The position numbers were made by a program, and so were the translations under genes. A model generated the notes under the pieces. The model saw only the letters and a program-made list of their open reading frames with translations. It was not told where the DNA came from and did no database searches. Positions 7,561 to 16,822 of a stretch of 64,000 bases of DNA are shown one piece after another. Source of the stretch: Metallibacterium scheffleri (GTDB taxonomy: Bacteria; Pseudomonadota; Gammaproteobacteria; Xanthomonadales; Rhodanobacteraceae); the NCBI RefSeq assembly GCF_002077135.1, contig NZ_LDOS01000001.1:632219-696218 (forward strand), read 5' to 3'. How positions within the stretch are numbered: position 1 is the stretch's first letter; the number at the start of each line of letters is the position of its first letter.

Positions 7561-10500
7561 ATGGACGAAGTCGTCGAGTTGCATCGCGCCGAGGCATTGC
7601 GCGCACGCTTTTATCGCAGCGTCGCGGAGACGCTGACGCAGTTGCGCCCGTCACCCGGCCGCGATCGCCGCGCCGCCATGACCGAAATTGCTGCCACGCT
7701 GGTGCGGGCGATGGGCCTGCCGCTGGTGTGGATCGGCCTGCTGCCCGCGGGCGCCAGCGAGATCCAGGTGCTGGGCAGCGCAGGGCCGGCGAAGAGTTAC
7801 GCAGACCATCTGCAACTGGATATCGACCCCGTCCAGCCGAGCGCGCATGGCCCGATGGGCATGGCACTGCGCGATGGCCGCCCGCGCCTCACGCAGGTCG
7901 ATGCGCCGGAATTCGCACCGTGGCGGGTCGCTGCGCAACGCCATGGCTTGGGCGCGAGCTTGGTTGCCGTGGCGGCCGTCGCGGATGGCGCGAAACTGGC
8001 GCTGTCCGTTTACGGTCATTCGCGCACGCTGCTGGGTGATGACCTGCTGGACTGGGCGCAACGCCTGATCGAGGAGATCGCGCGCTTCTGGGACCACCAG
8101 GCCTTGCTGGACCGCGAGCAGCGCCTGCGCCGCTATCGCACCGCGCAGCGTGCGATCCAGCAGGCCCTGCTGGCGCAGCCCGATCCAGAAGCCATCTACC
8201 GAACACTGGCCGCGGTACTGGTCGATGTCGCCGGCGCCGCCGCGGTGGATGTATTCGCCGACGAGGGCGGCGTGCAGTTGCGACGCGTGGCACTGACTGG
8301 CCCGATGGCCGAGGCGATTCGTGCCGTACCCATTCCGCCGCGTACTCCGCAAGGGGCGGTGGTGCCCGGGCCGACGCGCGCCTTCAGCGAGGCGCGGCCG
8401 TTCGTGCGCGTGCAATCGGCCGCGGATGACAGCATTCCCGAGAGTTGGCGGCAGGCGCCGCTGGCGCAGATGGGCGCGGTCGGATGCTGGCCGATTTTCG
8501 GTGCGCAACAAGTGCCCGAGACCAGCACACGGCTCACGCCCAGCGGCGTGTTCGCGGTGATCGCGCGCGAGGCCGATACCTTCGATGCGGAACTGTGCGC
8601 GCTGCTGGACGAGATCGCCACCGCCGCCGGTCTGGCGCTGCGCCAGCACGCGCAGCGCGCGGCGCTGGCGCACGAGCGTGAGCGGCAGACGCACCTCGCC
8701 CTGCACGACGCGCTGACCGGACTTCCCAACCGGCGCGCACTGGAACACCAACTCGATGGCGCGCTGGCGCGCGCGCGGCGCCACCACATGCTGGTTGGCG
8801 TGGGCATGCTCGATCTCGATGACTTCAAACCGGTCAACGATCGCCTCGGCCACGCCATGGGCGATCGCCTGCTGCTGGCCGTGGCCGCACAGCTGCGCAG
8901 CGCGCTGCGCGCCGAGGATTACGTGGCGCGTCTTGGCGGCGACGAGTTCGTGCTGGTATTCGAGGATCTGGCACGCATCGAGGATCTCGAGCCCCTGCTC
9001 GAGCGTGTGCGCATCGCGCTCGAGCGCCCCTGCCGCATCGACGCCGAGGACATTCGGCTGCACGCCAGTCTGGGCATGGCGCTGTTTCCGCTGCACGCCG
9101 ATGACAGTGGTGAGCAACTGCTGCGGCGCGCCGACCAGGCCATGTACCAGGTCAAGACGCACAAGCATGAGGCACACCGCTGGTGGGCGCTGCCACCCGC
9201 TGGCGCGAACGCTGAAAGCACGCCCAGCGAGCACGACACGACCGATCTGCAGCCGTATGGCGACTACGCGGCGCGCCTGCTGCAGACGATCTCCGCGGCG
9301 GCGCAGGACACCCTGGAAAGCGTGGTCGAGCCGTTCTACCTCGAGCTGGGGCAGATGGCGGAACCGGCACGCCTGCTGCAGATCCTGCCCGCGCATGAAC
9401 TCGCCGCACTGCACGACAAGCAGCGCGAGCATTTGCGCCTGTTGTTGCGCCCGGACCTCGATGAGTCGACGCACCGCAGGGTGGCCGAGCACGCCGGGCG
9501 CGCGCACGCCGGTTGCGGCATCGAAGCGGTGTGGCTTTCGGACAGCGCCGAACGGCTGCGTGAAGCGCTCGACACGGCGCTCGGCCGCTATGTGCGTCGC
9601 GACCGCCGCGCCTTGCTGGTGTTGCACCGGCGCCTGGCGCAGGATCGCCAATGGCAGCTCGAGGGCATGCGCGCCACGCAGCGCGAGCGTGATGCCTTGA
9701 TCGCGCGGATCAGCGCGCTGGCTTGGTCGGCCGATAGCTACGCGGCGCTGATGCAGGGCGTGGTGGATGCGCTGGCGCGTCACGATGAAATCATCTCCTG
9801 CAGCGTCGGGCGTCCCGACGCCAATGGCGCTTTCGCCTACGAGGCGGTCGGTGGCAGCGCCTTCGCCGACTACCTGCGCGCGCTCGCGCGCGGCGCGGTG
9901 ACGGCCATCTCCGCCGATGCCGGCAGCGAGTTGGGACGCGGGCCCAGCGGCCGCGCTTGGCGTGGCGGCGGCATCGAGCGCTGCCTGCACTTCGCCACCG
10001 ACCCGGCGATGGCGCCGTGGCGCGAGTTCGCGCTGCAGCTCGGCGTGCGCTCCAGCGTGGCGCTGCCACTGGGACCGAAGCCGGGCGCGTCGCTGGCGTT
10101 GCTGGTGCTGTATAGCCGCTATCCGGGCGGGTTTTCCAGCGACGCGCAGCAAGCTTTCATCGCGCAGCTCAAGACCTTGCTCGATCTGGCCCTGGCGCGG
10201 TTGGCGCCGGATCGGCCCGGCACCGAGGTGCTGCCATTTACCCTGCGCGAGCGCTGGCGTGAGCGCCTGGCCGGCGCTGGCATCGAAATGCACTACCAAC
10301 CGATCTTCGCGCTGGCGCAGGGTCGCGTGGTCGAGCTGGAGGCACTGGCGCGCCTGCGTGATGTCGATGGCAGCCTGCTGGCGCCCGGGCGCTTTCTGCC
10401 GGCGCTGAACCCGGACGATCTGCTGCACCTGTTTCGCGAAGGCCTGCGCCAGGCGCTGGCGCAGCGCGCGCTCATGGCCGCGGCCGGCCACACGCTGGAT

Positions 10501-11322
10501 ATCACCGTCAACCTGCCGCCGGCGGCGCTGCATGATCCGCGTTACGTCGCCGCCACCGCCACCGCGCTGAGCCGCGGCGAGTGTCCGCCGCGTGCGCTGC
10601 TGCTGGAGATTCTGGAGAACGCCAGCGAGGCCGAGCACGCGCTGGGCAGCGGCGTGGCGGGCGTGCTCGCGCTCAAGGCACTGGGCGTGCGCGTGGCCGA
10701 GGACGATCTCGGTGCCGGCCACAGCTCGCTGGCGCGGCTGCGGCAATGGCCGTTCGATCGCGTCAAGATCGACCAGACCCTGGTGCGCGGCGTGGCTTCC
10801 GATCCGCTGCGCACGCTGCGCTTCATCCGCCAGCTCACCCTGCTGGGGCAGGCATTGGGCATCGAGGTGGTGGTCGAGGGGCTGGAAACCGCCGGCCTGG
10901 TGGAGGCCGCGCTGCTGCTGGGCGCGGATTTCGGCCAGGGTTACGCACTGGCGCGACCGTGTGCACCGGCGGCACTGCCGGAACTGCTGGCGCGGTTCCA
11001 CTGGCCTTTCGATGCGCACACGCCGCGTACGGCACTGGGCGCGCTGGCGGCTGTGTTGCTGTGGGAAGAGCGCTTCGAGCAATCCGCGGAAGACCAGGTT
11101 GGCTGGCGGCGCATCGCCGAGCAGCCAGGTCTTGTCCACGCGCATCTGGCGCAGCAGCACGGCGCGGCGCATGCCGCGCTGATCGACGCGCACGACGCCA
11201 TGCACAGCGCCGCATACCAAGGGCCGCGCAGCGCGGATTATCGCGCGTCGCGTGCGCACTTCATCGACGTGCTGGTTGCGCAGGTGTGCGCCGAGGAAAA
11301 CGCGCGCGGTCGCAGCGCCTGA
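7561..11322 (+). CDS. GAF-GAF-GGDEF-globin-like-GAF-EAL c-di-GMP protein
   Basis: A 1253-residue cytosolic protein. Order: a GAF domain (about 25-165), a second GAF-like region (about 190-360), GGDEF (LGGDEF at about 459, with the RxxD inhibitory site RAED intact), a helical domain at about 565-715 resembling sensor globins (HLRLLLRPDL, then GRAHAGCGIEAVWL with a possible haem-ligating His), a third GAF-like region, and EAL at about 900-1150. EAL (927), LLLEILEN, EDDLGAGHSS, VKIDQ and VVEGLET are kept; the loop DDFGTG is DDLGAG. About 90 C-terminal residues are unassigned. Both cyclase and phosphodiesterase sites look usable. The start at 7561 is chosen over 7498 and 7555 because GGAG is 8 bp upstream. 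Confidence 0.85.
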   Translation: MDEVVELHRAEALRARFYRSVAETLTQLRPSPGRDRRAAMTEIAATLVRAMGLPLVWIGLLPAGASEIQVLGSAGPAKSYADHLQLDIDPVQPSAHGPMGMALRDGRPRLTQVDAPEFAPWRVAAQRHGLGASLVAVAAVADGAKLALSVYGHSRTLLGDDLLDWAQRLIEEIARFWDHQALLDREQRLRRYRTAQRAIQQALLAQPDPEAIYRTLAAVLVDVAGAAAVDVFADEGGVQLRRVALTGPMAEAIRAVPIPPRTPQGAVVPGPTRAFSEARPFVRVQSAADDSIPESWRQAPLAQMGAVGCWPIFGAQQVPETSTRLTPSGVFAVIAREADTFDAELCALLDEIATAAGLALRQHAQRAALAHERERQTHLALHDALTGLPNRRALEHQLDGALARARRHHMLVGVGMLDLDDFKPVNDRLGHAMGDRLLLAVAAQLRSALRAEDYVARLGGDEFVLVFEDLARIEDLEPLLERVRIALERPCRIDAEDIRLHASLGMALFPLHADDSGEQLLRRADQAMYQVKTHKHEAHRWWALPPAGANAESTPSEHDTTDLQPYGDYAARLLQTISAAAQDTLESVVEPFYLELGQMAEPARLLQILPAHELAALHDKQREHLRLLLRPDLDESTHRRVAEHAGRAHAGCGIEAVWLSDSAERLREALDTALGRYVRRDRRALLVLHRRLAQDRQWQLEGMRATQRERDALIARISALAWSADSYAALMQGVVDALARHDEIISCSVGRPDANGAFAYEAVGGSAFADYLRALARGAVTAISADAGSELGRGPSGRAWRGGGIERCLHFATDPAMAPWREFALQLGVRSSVALPLGPKPGASLALLVLYSRYPGGFSSDAQQAFIAQLKTLLDLALARLAPDRPGTEVLPFTLRERWRERLAGAGIEMHYQPIFALAQGRVVELEALARLRDVDGSLLAPGRFLPALNPDDLLHLFREGLRQALAQRALMAAAGHTLDITVNLPPAALHDPRYVAATATALSRGECPPRALLLEILENASEAEHALGSGVAGVLALKALGVRVAEDDLGAGHSSLARLRQWPFDRVKIDQTLVRGVASDPLRTLRFIRQLTLLGQALGIEVVVEGLETAGLVEAALLLGADFGQGYALARPCAPAALPELLARFHWPFDAHTPRTALGALAAVLLWEERFEQSAEDQVGWRRIAEQPGLVHAHLAQQHGAAHAALIDAHDAMHSAAYQGPRSADYRASRAHFIDVLVAQVCAEENARGRSA

Positions 11323-11629
11323 ATCGGCCGACGCCTTGCGCAGGCTGGTGCCTCAATACGAAATTGCAATCGAATATCGAGGATGATCAGACCGTCATTC
11401 GCGCGCAAAGCCTGTCCTGCCTTCGCCCCACTTCCGTCACTCCCGCGCAGGCGGGAATCGCGTTTTGACAGCGGGTCAGCCAGCGCTGGCTGAAATCACT
11501 GGATCCCCGCCCGCGTGGGTATGACAAATCAATCCCGCCTGCGCGGCGGCAGGCTTTGTGCGTGGATGACGAGCCCCAACGACCTGGTCGTTCGTTCGAA
11601 AAGTCCTTCTTGCTGAATGCACGTGGATA
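11323..11629. other. Intergenic region with a palindromic repeat
   Basis: This gap of about 300 bp separates the convergent GGDEF/EAL gene and AMP-ligase gene. Apart from the palindromic repeat listed separately, no gene is seen. The repeat may serve as a bidirectional terminator. Confidence 0.6.
11436..11525. repeat. Intergenic palindromic repeat (CCCGC..GCGGG type)
   Basis: The left arm begins GTCACTCCCGCGCAGGCGGG and the right arm ends CCCCGCCCGCGTGGGTATGAC, about 45 bp apart. The pair forms an imperfect inverted repeat of the kind scattered between genes in many proteobacteria. A second partial unit (CCCGCCTGCGCGGCGGCAGG) follows at about 11538. Confidence 0.6.
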
Positions 11630-12991
11630 TCAGCCGCGCAGCAGGTCCAGCAGCGCCGCGCGCGGCAGCTTGCCCAGCGCATTGCGCGGCAGGCGCGGCA
11701 CGCGCTTGAGCGGGCGTGGCAGGAAGGCGGGATCGAAGCTGGCGCGCAGTGCGGCCATGATGGCGGCAGTGCTGGTGCCGGGCGCCACCACCAGTGCGGC
11801 GAGACGGCGCACGCCGCTGCTGTCGACGTCCTCGTGCTGGATGATCGCCGCGTCCTCGACGCCGGGCACGGCCAGCAGGTGGCGCGTCAGGTCGCCCAGC
11901 GAGGCGCGCTTGCCGGCGATCTCGATCAGGTCACTCACGCGCCCGACCAGCGCGAAGCGGCCGTCGGACTGGCGCTCGACCAGATCGCCCAGTAGCACCG
12001 GTGCGAACAATTGCGGTGCCTCGATGCGTACGCCGTCGGGCGCGGATTGCATGTCAACGCCAGGGTAGGGCGTCCATAGTGGTTCGTGCGCCGGGCGTCG
12101 CGTGGCTACCACGCAAGTTTCGGTGGAGCCATACACCTCGATCAGCGGTGCGCCGGTGTGCGCCTCGGCGGTACGCGCCAGCGCGGGCTCGAGTGGCGCC
12201 GTAGCCGAGACGATGGCCTCGCAAGGCAGTTCGAGTCCGGCATCGAGCAGCGCGCGCAGGTGCAGCGGCGTGGTCACCAGCACGCGCGGTGCGGGCAGCT
12301 TGCGCAGCTCGGCGACGACATCGGCGGGCAGCAAGGGTTGCGCGTCGGCTACCGCGCCGCCGCCGAGCAGCGCCAGCAGCACGCTCATCTCGATGCCGTA
12401 CATGTGTTGCGGTGGCACCGTGGCCAGGATGTTGAAATGCAGCCCCAGTTCGGCGGCCAGCCGTGTCTGGTTGGCGGCGTTGCTGGCCCACAGCGCGCGC
12501 AGCGTCTTGCGTTGCGGTTGCGGCGCGCCGCTGGAACCTGACGTGTGGCCGACCAGCGCCACGCGCGTGGCATCCAGCAGCGCCATGCTGCGCGCGGAGG
12601 TGCCGCACGCGGGCGCCGTGCTGCCCAGCGCGTCCATCTGCAAGCCGCCGAGATCATGCGCGGCGCCCGGTTCATGCAACGTCAGCGCGCCCGGCCACGC
12701 CTGCCGCACCTCGGCCAGCGCTGCGGGCGTGCGCGCGGGCAGCAGCAGCGTGGGCCGACCGACGCGCAGCGCGGCAGCGAAAGCCAGCAAAAATGAGTAG
12801 CGCCCGGCGCACAGGTTGATGATCGCGCTGGCCGGTCCGGGCAGCGCCGCGGCCACGATTTCAGCCTGCGCGGCGAATGCGCCGAGGTCGATGGCCCTGC
12901 CATCGCGCCAGATCAGCGCGCGCGTCGCCGCACCTGCCAGCCACGGCAGTTGCGCGGCGTCGCAGGCGCGGGCGGGGAATCGGATCGACAT
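11630..12991 (-). CDS. AMP-ligase (acyl/aryl adenylating enzyme), XanA2-like
   Basis: A 453-residue adenylate-forming enzyme that activates a carboxylic acid as an acyl-AMP. Motifs: the phosphate loop VGHTSGSSGAPQPQRKT, IEVYGSTETCVVATRR, GDLVERQSDGRFALVGRVSDLI, and the C-terminal catalytic region with PRLPRNALGKLPRAALLDLL. Its length matches the short AMP-ligases of xanthomonadin/aryl polyene pigment clusters better than full-length acyl-CoA synthetases. No other pigment genes are adjacent, so the assignment to that pathway is only likely. Confidence 0.7.
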   Translation of the reverse strand: MSIRFPARACDAAQLPWLAGAATRALIWRDGRAIDLGAFAAQAEIVAAALPGPASAIINLCAGRYSFLLAFAAALRVGRPTLLLPARTPAALAEVRQAWPGALTLHEPGAAHDLGGLQMDALGSTAPACGTSARSMALLDATRVALVGHTSGSSGAPQPQRKTLRALWASNAANQTRLAAELGLHFNILATVPPQHMYGIEMSVLLALLGGGAVADAQPLLPADVVAELRKLPAPRVLVTTPLHLRALLDAGLELPCEAIVSATAPLEPALARTAEAHTGAPLIEVYGSTETCVVATRRPAHEPLWTPYPGVDMQSAPDGVRIEAPQLFAPVLLGDLVERQSDGRFALVGRVSDLIEIAGKRASLGDLTRHLLAVPGVEDAAIIQHEDVDSSGVRRLAALVVAPGTSTAAIMAALRASFDPAFLPRPLKRVPRLPRNALGKLPRAALLDLLRG

Positions 12992-13044
12992 GGCGCCGTA
13001 GTCGCGCTATCGATCAGGTACGCCGGGGTTGCTGGCGCACATGT

Positions 13045-15576
13045 TCACGCCCCCGGGCCGGGGACTACGCGCTTGACCGGCGCGCGTTTGCCGGCGACGA
13101 CTTTGCCTGCGGGTGTCTTGCGCGGCGCCGATGTGTCGGTGGTCGTCTTGCGTGCCGCGGCTTTCTTCACGCTGGCGGCGCGCTTGCGCGTTGGGGTGGC
13201 CAGGTTGGCCGGCACCGCTGACGCAGCCTTCTTGGCGGCGGTTTTTTTCGCGGGCGCGGCCTTGGCATTCTTGCGCGCGGCGCCACGCTTGGGACGGAAC
13301 GGCGCCGCCGCGAGCAGGGCGGCGCACTCGTCCGCAGTAAGGCTGGCCGGCTCGCGCTCCTTGGGGATGCGCGCATTTTTCTCGCCATCGGTGATGTACG
13401 GCCCGTAGCGGCCGTTGAGCACCTGCACGCCGTTGCCGAAGTCCTGGATGATGCGATTGGCGGCGGCCTCACGCTTGGCCTGCACCAGGGCCAGCGCCTG
13501 CGCCAGGTCGATCGTGTACGGGTCGTCGTCCTTGCCCAGCGAGGCGTAGGTGTCGCCCTGCTTGACGAACGGGCCGAAACGGCCGATGCCCACGCTGACC
13601 GCTTCGCCCTGCGGCGAATCGCCCAGCGCACGCGGCAGCTTGAACAACTCCAGCGCATCGGCGAGCGCGATGGTATGCATGCTCTGCCCCGGACGCAGCG
13701 AGGCATAGCGTGGCGTATCGCCCGCTTCCTTGAGGCCGATCTGCGCGAACGCGCCATAGCGGCCCAGGCGCACGCTCACCTGCTTGCCGCTGACGGGGTC
13801 GATGCCGATCTCGCGCGCGCCGGTGGCTTCGCTGCGCTCGACGCTCCCGGTTTTTTCATCGACTTGCTGTTTGAACGGCGTCCAGAATTTCTGCAGCAGC
13901 GGCACCCAGGCTTCCTCGCCGCGGCTGACCGCATCCAGCTCGTCCTCGAGGCGCGCGGTGAAGTCGTAATCGACGTACTTGGCAAAGTGCTGGGCGAGGA
14001 ATTTGCCCACCGCGCGACCGACATCGGTGGGCCGGAAGCGACGCTGGTCGAGCAGCACGTATTCGCGCGCCAGCAACACTTGGATGATGCTGGCGTAAGT
14101 CGAAGGCCGACCGATGCCGTATTCCTCGAGGGTTTTCACCAGCGAGGCTTCGGAATAGCGCGGCGGCGGCTCGGTGAAGTGCTGCTCGGCAAGGATGTCG
14201 GCCAGCGGCACCGCGTCACCGATCTTCAGCGCAGGCAGCTTGCGCTGCTCGTCGTCGTCGTCCGCTTTCTGGTCGCGGCCTTCCTCGTACACGGCCAGAA
14301 AGCCCGCATCGACCACGGTGGTGCCGCTGGCGCGAAACGCGTTGTCGGCGCCGCAGGCCAGGTCCACGCTGACCGTGTTGAGCGTGGCCGGGATCATCTG
14401 GCTGGCCACCGCGCGCTTCCAGATCAGTTCGTACAGCCTGCGCTGGTCGTCATTGAGAAATGCCGCCACGGACTTGGGCGTGCGTAGCGCCGAGGTCGGG
14501 CGGATGGCCTCGTGCGCCTCTTGCGCGTTCTTCGATTTGTTCTGGTAGAAATTGGGTTTCTCCGGCAGCGCGTGCGCGCCGAACTCGCGCGTGATCACCT
14601 CGCGCAACTCGTCCAGTGCCTCGGCGGACAGGCTCACCGAATCGGTGCGCATGTAGCTGATCAGGCCGACGCTGCCCGCGTCACCCAGCGCCACGCCCTC
14701 GTACAAACCTTGCGCCACGCGCATCGTGCGGCTGGTGGCGAAGCCGAGTTTGCGCGCGGCTTCCTGCTGCAGGGTCGAGGTGGTGAACGGCGGCGCGGCG
14801 CGGCGCTTGCGCTCTTTCGAAACCACTTCGCTGACCACGAGGCGACCGTTGGCGGCGGCCAGCAGGGATGCGCGCGCGGCGTGCGCAGTGGCGGCGTCGG
14901 TGACATCGAACTGCTCGAATTTCTTGCCCCTGAGCTTGCTCAGACGCGCCGTGAACGCGATGCCCGCGTGCGCGAGCTGCGCATCTAGCGACCAGTACTC
15001 GCGCGCCTTGAACGCTTCGATCTCTTCCTCGCGCTCGACGATCATGCGCAGCGCCGGCGACTGCACGCGCCCGGCCGAGAGCCCGCGCTGCACCTTGCGC
15101 CACAGCACCGGCGACAGGTTGAAGCCGACCAGATAATCGAGCGCACGCCGCGCCTGCTGCGCATCGACCAGATCCTGCGCCAGCGCGCGCGGCCTGGCCA
15201 CGGCCTCCAGGATGGCGCGCGGGGTGATCTCGCTGAACACCACGCGCTGCACGTTGCGCCCCTCCAGCAGGCCGCGCTCGCGCAGGATCTCGCTGATGTG
15301 CCAGCTGATCGCCTCGCCTTCGCGATCCAGATCGGTGGCGAGGTAGATCGATTGCGCCTTGGCGGCGGCGCGGGCGATGGCCTCGACGTGCTTTTCGTTC
15401 TTGTCGATCAGCGCATAGCGCATGGCGAAGCCGTGCTCGGGATCGACCGCGCCCTCCTTGGGCACCAGGTCGCGCACGTGGCCGTAGGAGGCCAGCACCT
15501 CGAAATCCTTGCCGAGGTATTTGTTGATCGTCTTGGCCTTGGCCGGCGATTCGACGATGAGCAGGTTCTTGGCCAT
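13045..15576 (-). CDS. topA: DNA topoisomerase I
   Basis: An 843-residue type IA topoisomerase that relaxes negative supercoils. The Toprim domain (LLIVESPAKAKTINKYLG, then LATDLDREGEAISWHI) is at residues 1-140. The active-site Tyr is in GLISYMRTDSVSLS at about residue 305. In place of Zn-ribbon repeats, the tail has three short repeats (VSVRLGRYGAFAQIG, VSVGIGRFGPFVKQG, VQVLNGRYGPYITDG). The last 80 residues are Lys/Ala/Thr-rich and probably bind DNA. The length is near that known for xanthomonads. Confidence 0.96.
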   Translation of the reverse strand: MAKNLLIVESPAKAKTINKYLGKDFEVLASYGHVRDLVPKEGAVDPEHGFAMRYALIDKNEKHVEAIARAAAKAQSIYLATDLDREGEAISWHISEILRERGLLEGRNVQRVVFSEITPRAILEAVARPRALAQDLVDAQQARRALDYLVGFNLSPVLWRKVQRGLSAGRVQSPALRMIVEREEEIEAFKAREYWSLDAQLAHAGIAFTARLSKLRGKKFEQFDVTDAATAHAARASLLAAANGRLVVSEVVSKERKRRAAPPFTTSTLQQEAARKLGFATSRTMRVAQGLYEGVALGDAGSVGLISYMRTDSVSLSAEALDELREVITREFGAHALPEKPNFYQNKSKNAQEAHEAIRPTSALRTPKSVAAFLNDDQRRLYELIWKRAVASQMIPATLNTVSVDLACGADNAFRASGTTVVDAGFLAVYEEGRDQKADDDDEQRKLPALKIGDAVPLADILAEQHFTEPPPRYSEASLVKTLEEYGIGRPSTYASIIQVLLAREYVLLDQRRFRPTDVGRAVGKFLAQHFAKYVDYDFTARLEDELDAVSRGEEAWVPLLQKFWTPFKQQVDEKTGSVERSEATGAREIGIDPVSGKQVSVRLGRYGAFAQIGLKEAGDTPRYASLRPGQSMHTIALADALELFKLPRALGDSPQGEAVSVGIGRFGPFVKQGDTYASLGKDDDPYTIDLAQALALVQAKREAAANRIIQDFGNGVQVLNGRYGPYITDGEKNARIPKEREPASLTADECAALLAAAPFRPKRGAARKNAKAAPAKKTAAKKAASAVPANLATPTRKRAASVKKAAARKTTTDTSAPRKTPAGKVVAGKRAPVKRVVPGPGA

Positions 15577-15665
15577 GAATGCACTCGAATGGGGTTGCGG
15601 GGCGCAGCCGGTGGCGTCAAACCTCGCGCTTCTTATTTAGTCTGAGGGCCAGCGCGGGCACGCTG

Positions 15666-16739
15666 TCAAGTCGGCGACCGCAGCGGCAGGGTGTTCCAGG
15701 CCTCGATCACCGCGTCCGCGGCGGTGTCCAGCAGCCGCGCGCGGCCGGCATCCTGGCCGCCCAGCCACAGCACCGGACTGCCCGTGGGCGCCCGCGGCAG
15801 CCACGCCGCCGCGCTGGCCGCGCCGTACAGCACCAGCAGCGGGCAGCCCAGAGCGGCGGCGCTGTGCGCCGGGCCGGTATCGACGCTGATCATGCCAGCG
15901 GCGCGCGCCTGCAGCGCCAGCAGGCGCGGCAAGGGCAGATCGTCGCCGATGGCCTGCGCGGCGGCGAGACCGCTGGCGCGCGCCAGGCGCCGCAGCCACG
16001 CCTGCTCCGGCGCGGTGCCGGTGAGCAGGATGATGGCGGCGGGGACGCGCGCGTGCATGGCCTGCAGCAAGGCCAGCCAGCGCGCATCCGGCCAGGCCTT
16101 GCTGTCGCCCAGGCGTCCACGCGTGCCGCCGCGCTTCAGCGTGCGCTTGTTGCCGGCGTGCAGCAGCAGCAGCGGGCGTCCGGCCCAGCCGCGCCGCGCC
16201 AGCCACGCGCCGCAGTCGGCTGCGGCGCTGGCGCTGATGAACAGTCGCGGCGCCGCCTCGGTCAAAGCCTGGGCTGCGCCTGGCCACCGCGGCGCGTCCA
16301 GTGCACCGAAGGCCAGCCAGCGCTCGACCCAGTGCGTGCGTGCGCATTCGGGGTGCGCGCCGACCCACAGCAGATCGCCGGCATCGAAGCCGGCGCGCGC
16401 CAGCAGTCGCGCCAAGGGCGTGGTGGCCAGCTCGTCGCAGACATAGACCGGGCGCCGGCCGCCGCTGCGCAATTGCGCCACGGCCCGCCACTGGCGCGGA
16501 TCCGTCCAGTACGGGCGTTTGCGGCTGCCCAGCAGCAGCACACGGTGGACGTCGGGATGCCCGGCGTACAGCGGTGCCGTCCATGCGCCTGCGCCAAGCA
16601 CGTCCGCCGCCAGCCCGTAGCGCTGGTGCAAGAGCGCCAGCAGAGGCGTCAGCAGCACCATGTCGCCGAGCGCGCCGCAGCGCACGACCAGCGGGCGCGG
16701 CATGCAGGCGTGCGTGCAATCGGGCATGCGATCGGGCAT
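15666..16739 (-). CDS. Glycosyltransferase family 9 (heptosyltransferase-like)
   Basis: A 357-residue protein of the ADP-heptose:LPS heptosyltransferase type. PLVVRCGALGDMVLLTPLLA is the family N-terminus. RPLLLLHAGNKRTLKRG and ISVDTGPAHSAAALGCPLLVLYG are the nucleotide-sugar binding C-terminal signatures. It probably adds a sugar to lipopolysaccharide core or another surface glycan. The start is unclear: an in-frame ATG at 16703 (MPRPLVVRCG) would remove a 12-residue atypical leader; neither has a good ribosome-binding site. Confidence 0.75.
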   Translation of the reverse strand: MPDRMPDCTHACMPRPLVVRCGALGDMVLLTPLLALLHQRYGLAADVLGAGAWTAPLYAGHPDVHRVLLLGSRKRPYWTDPRQWRAVAQLRSGGRRPVYVCDELATTPLARLLARAGFDAGDLLWVGAHPECARTHWVERWLAFGALDAPRWPGAAQALTEAAPRLFISASAAADCGAWLARRGWAGRPLLLLHAGNKRTLKRGGTRGRLGDSKAWPDARWLALLQAMHARVPAAIILLTGTAPEQAWLRRLARASGLAAAQAIGDDLPLPRLLALQARAAGMISVDTGPAHSAAALGCPLLVLYGAASAAAWLPRAPTGSPVLWLGGQDAGRARLLDTAADAVIEAWNTLPLRSPT

Positions 16740-16822
16740 GGATCGTGGCGGGCCAGCGCTGCGGCGAGAGGGGCGCGCAGCCTAGCAGCACCGCCGTGGT
16801 GCGCTGCGTAGCGGAGCCTGGC

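Noticed and set aside
7651-11259. Minus-strand open frame of 1202 codons opposite the GGDEF/EAL gene
   Set aside because: It is rich in Arg, Gln and His, typical of an antisense shadow in GC-rich DNA, and shows no domains, while the plus strand encodes clear GAF, GGDEF and EAL motifs.
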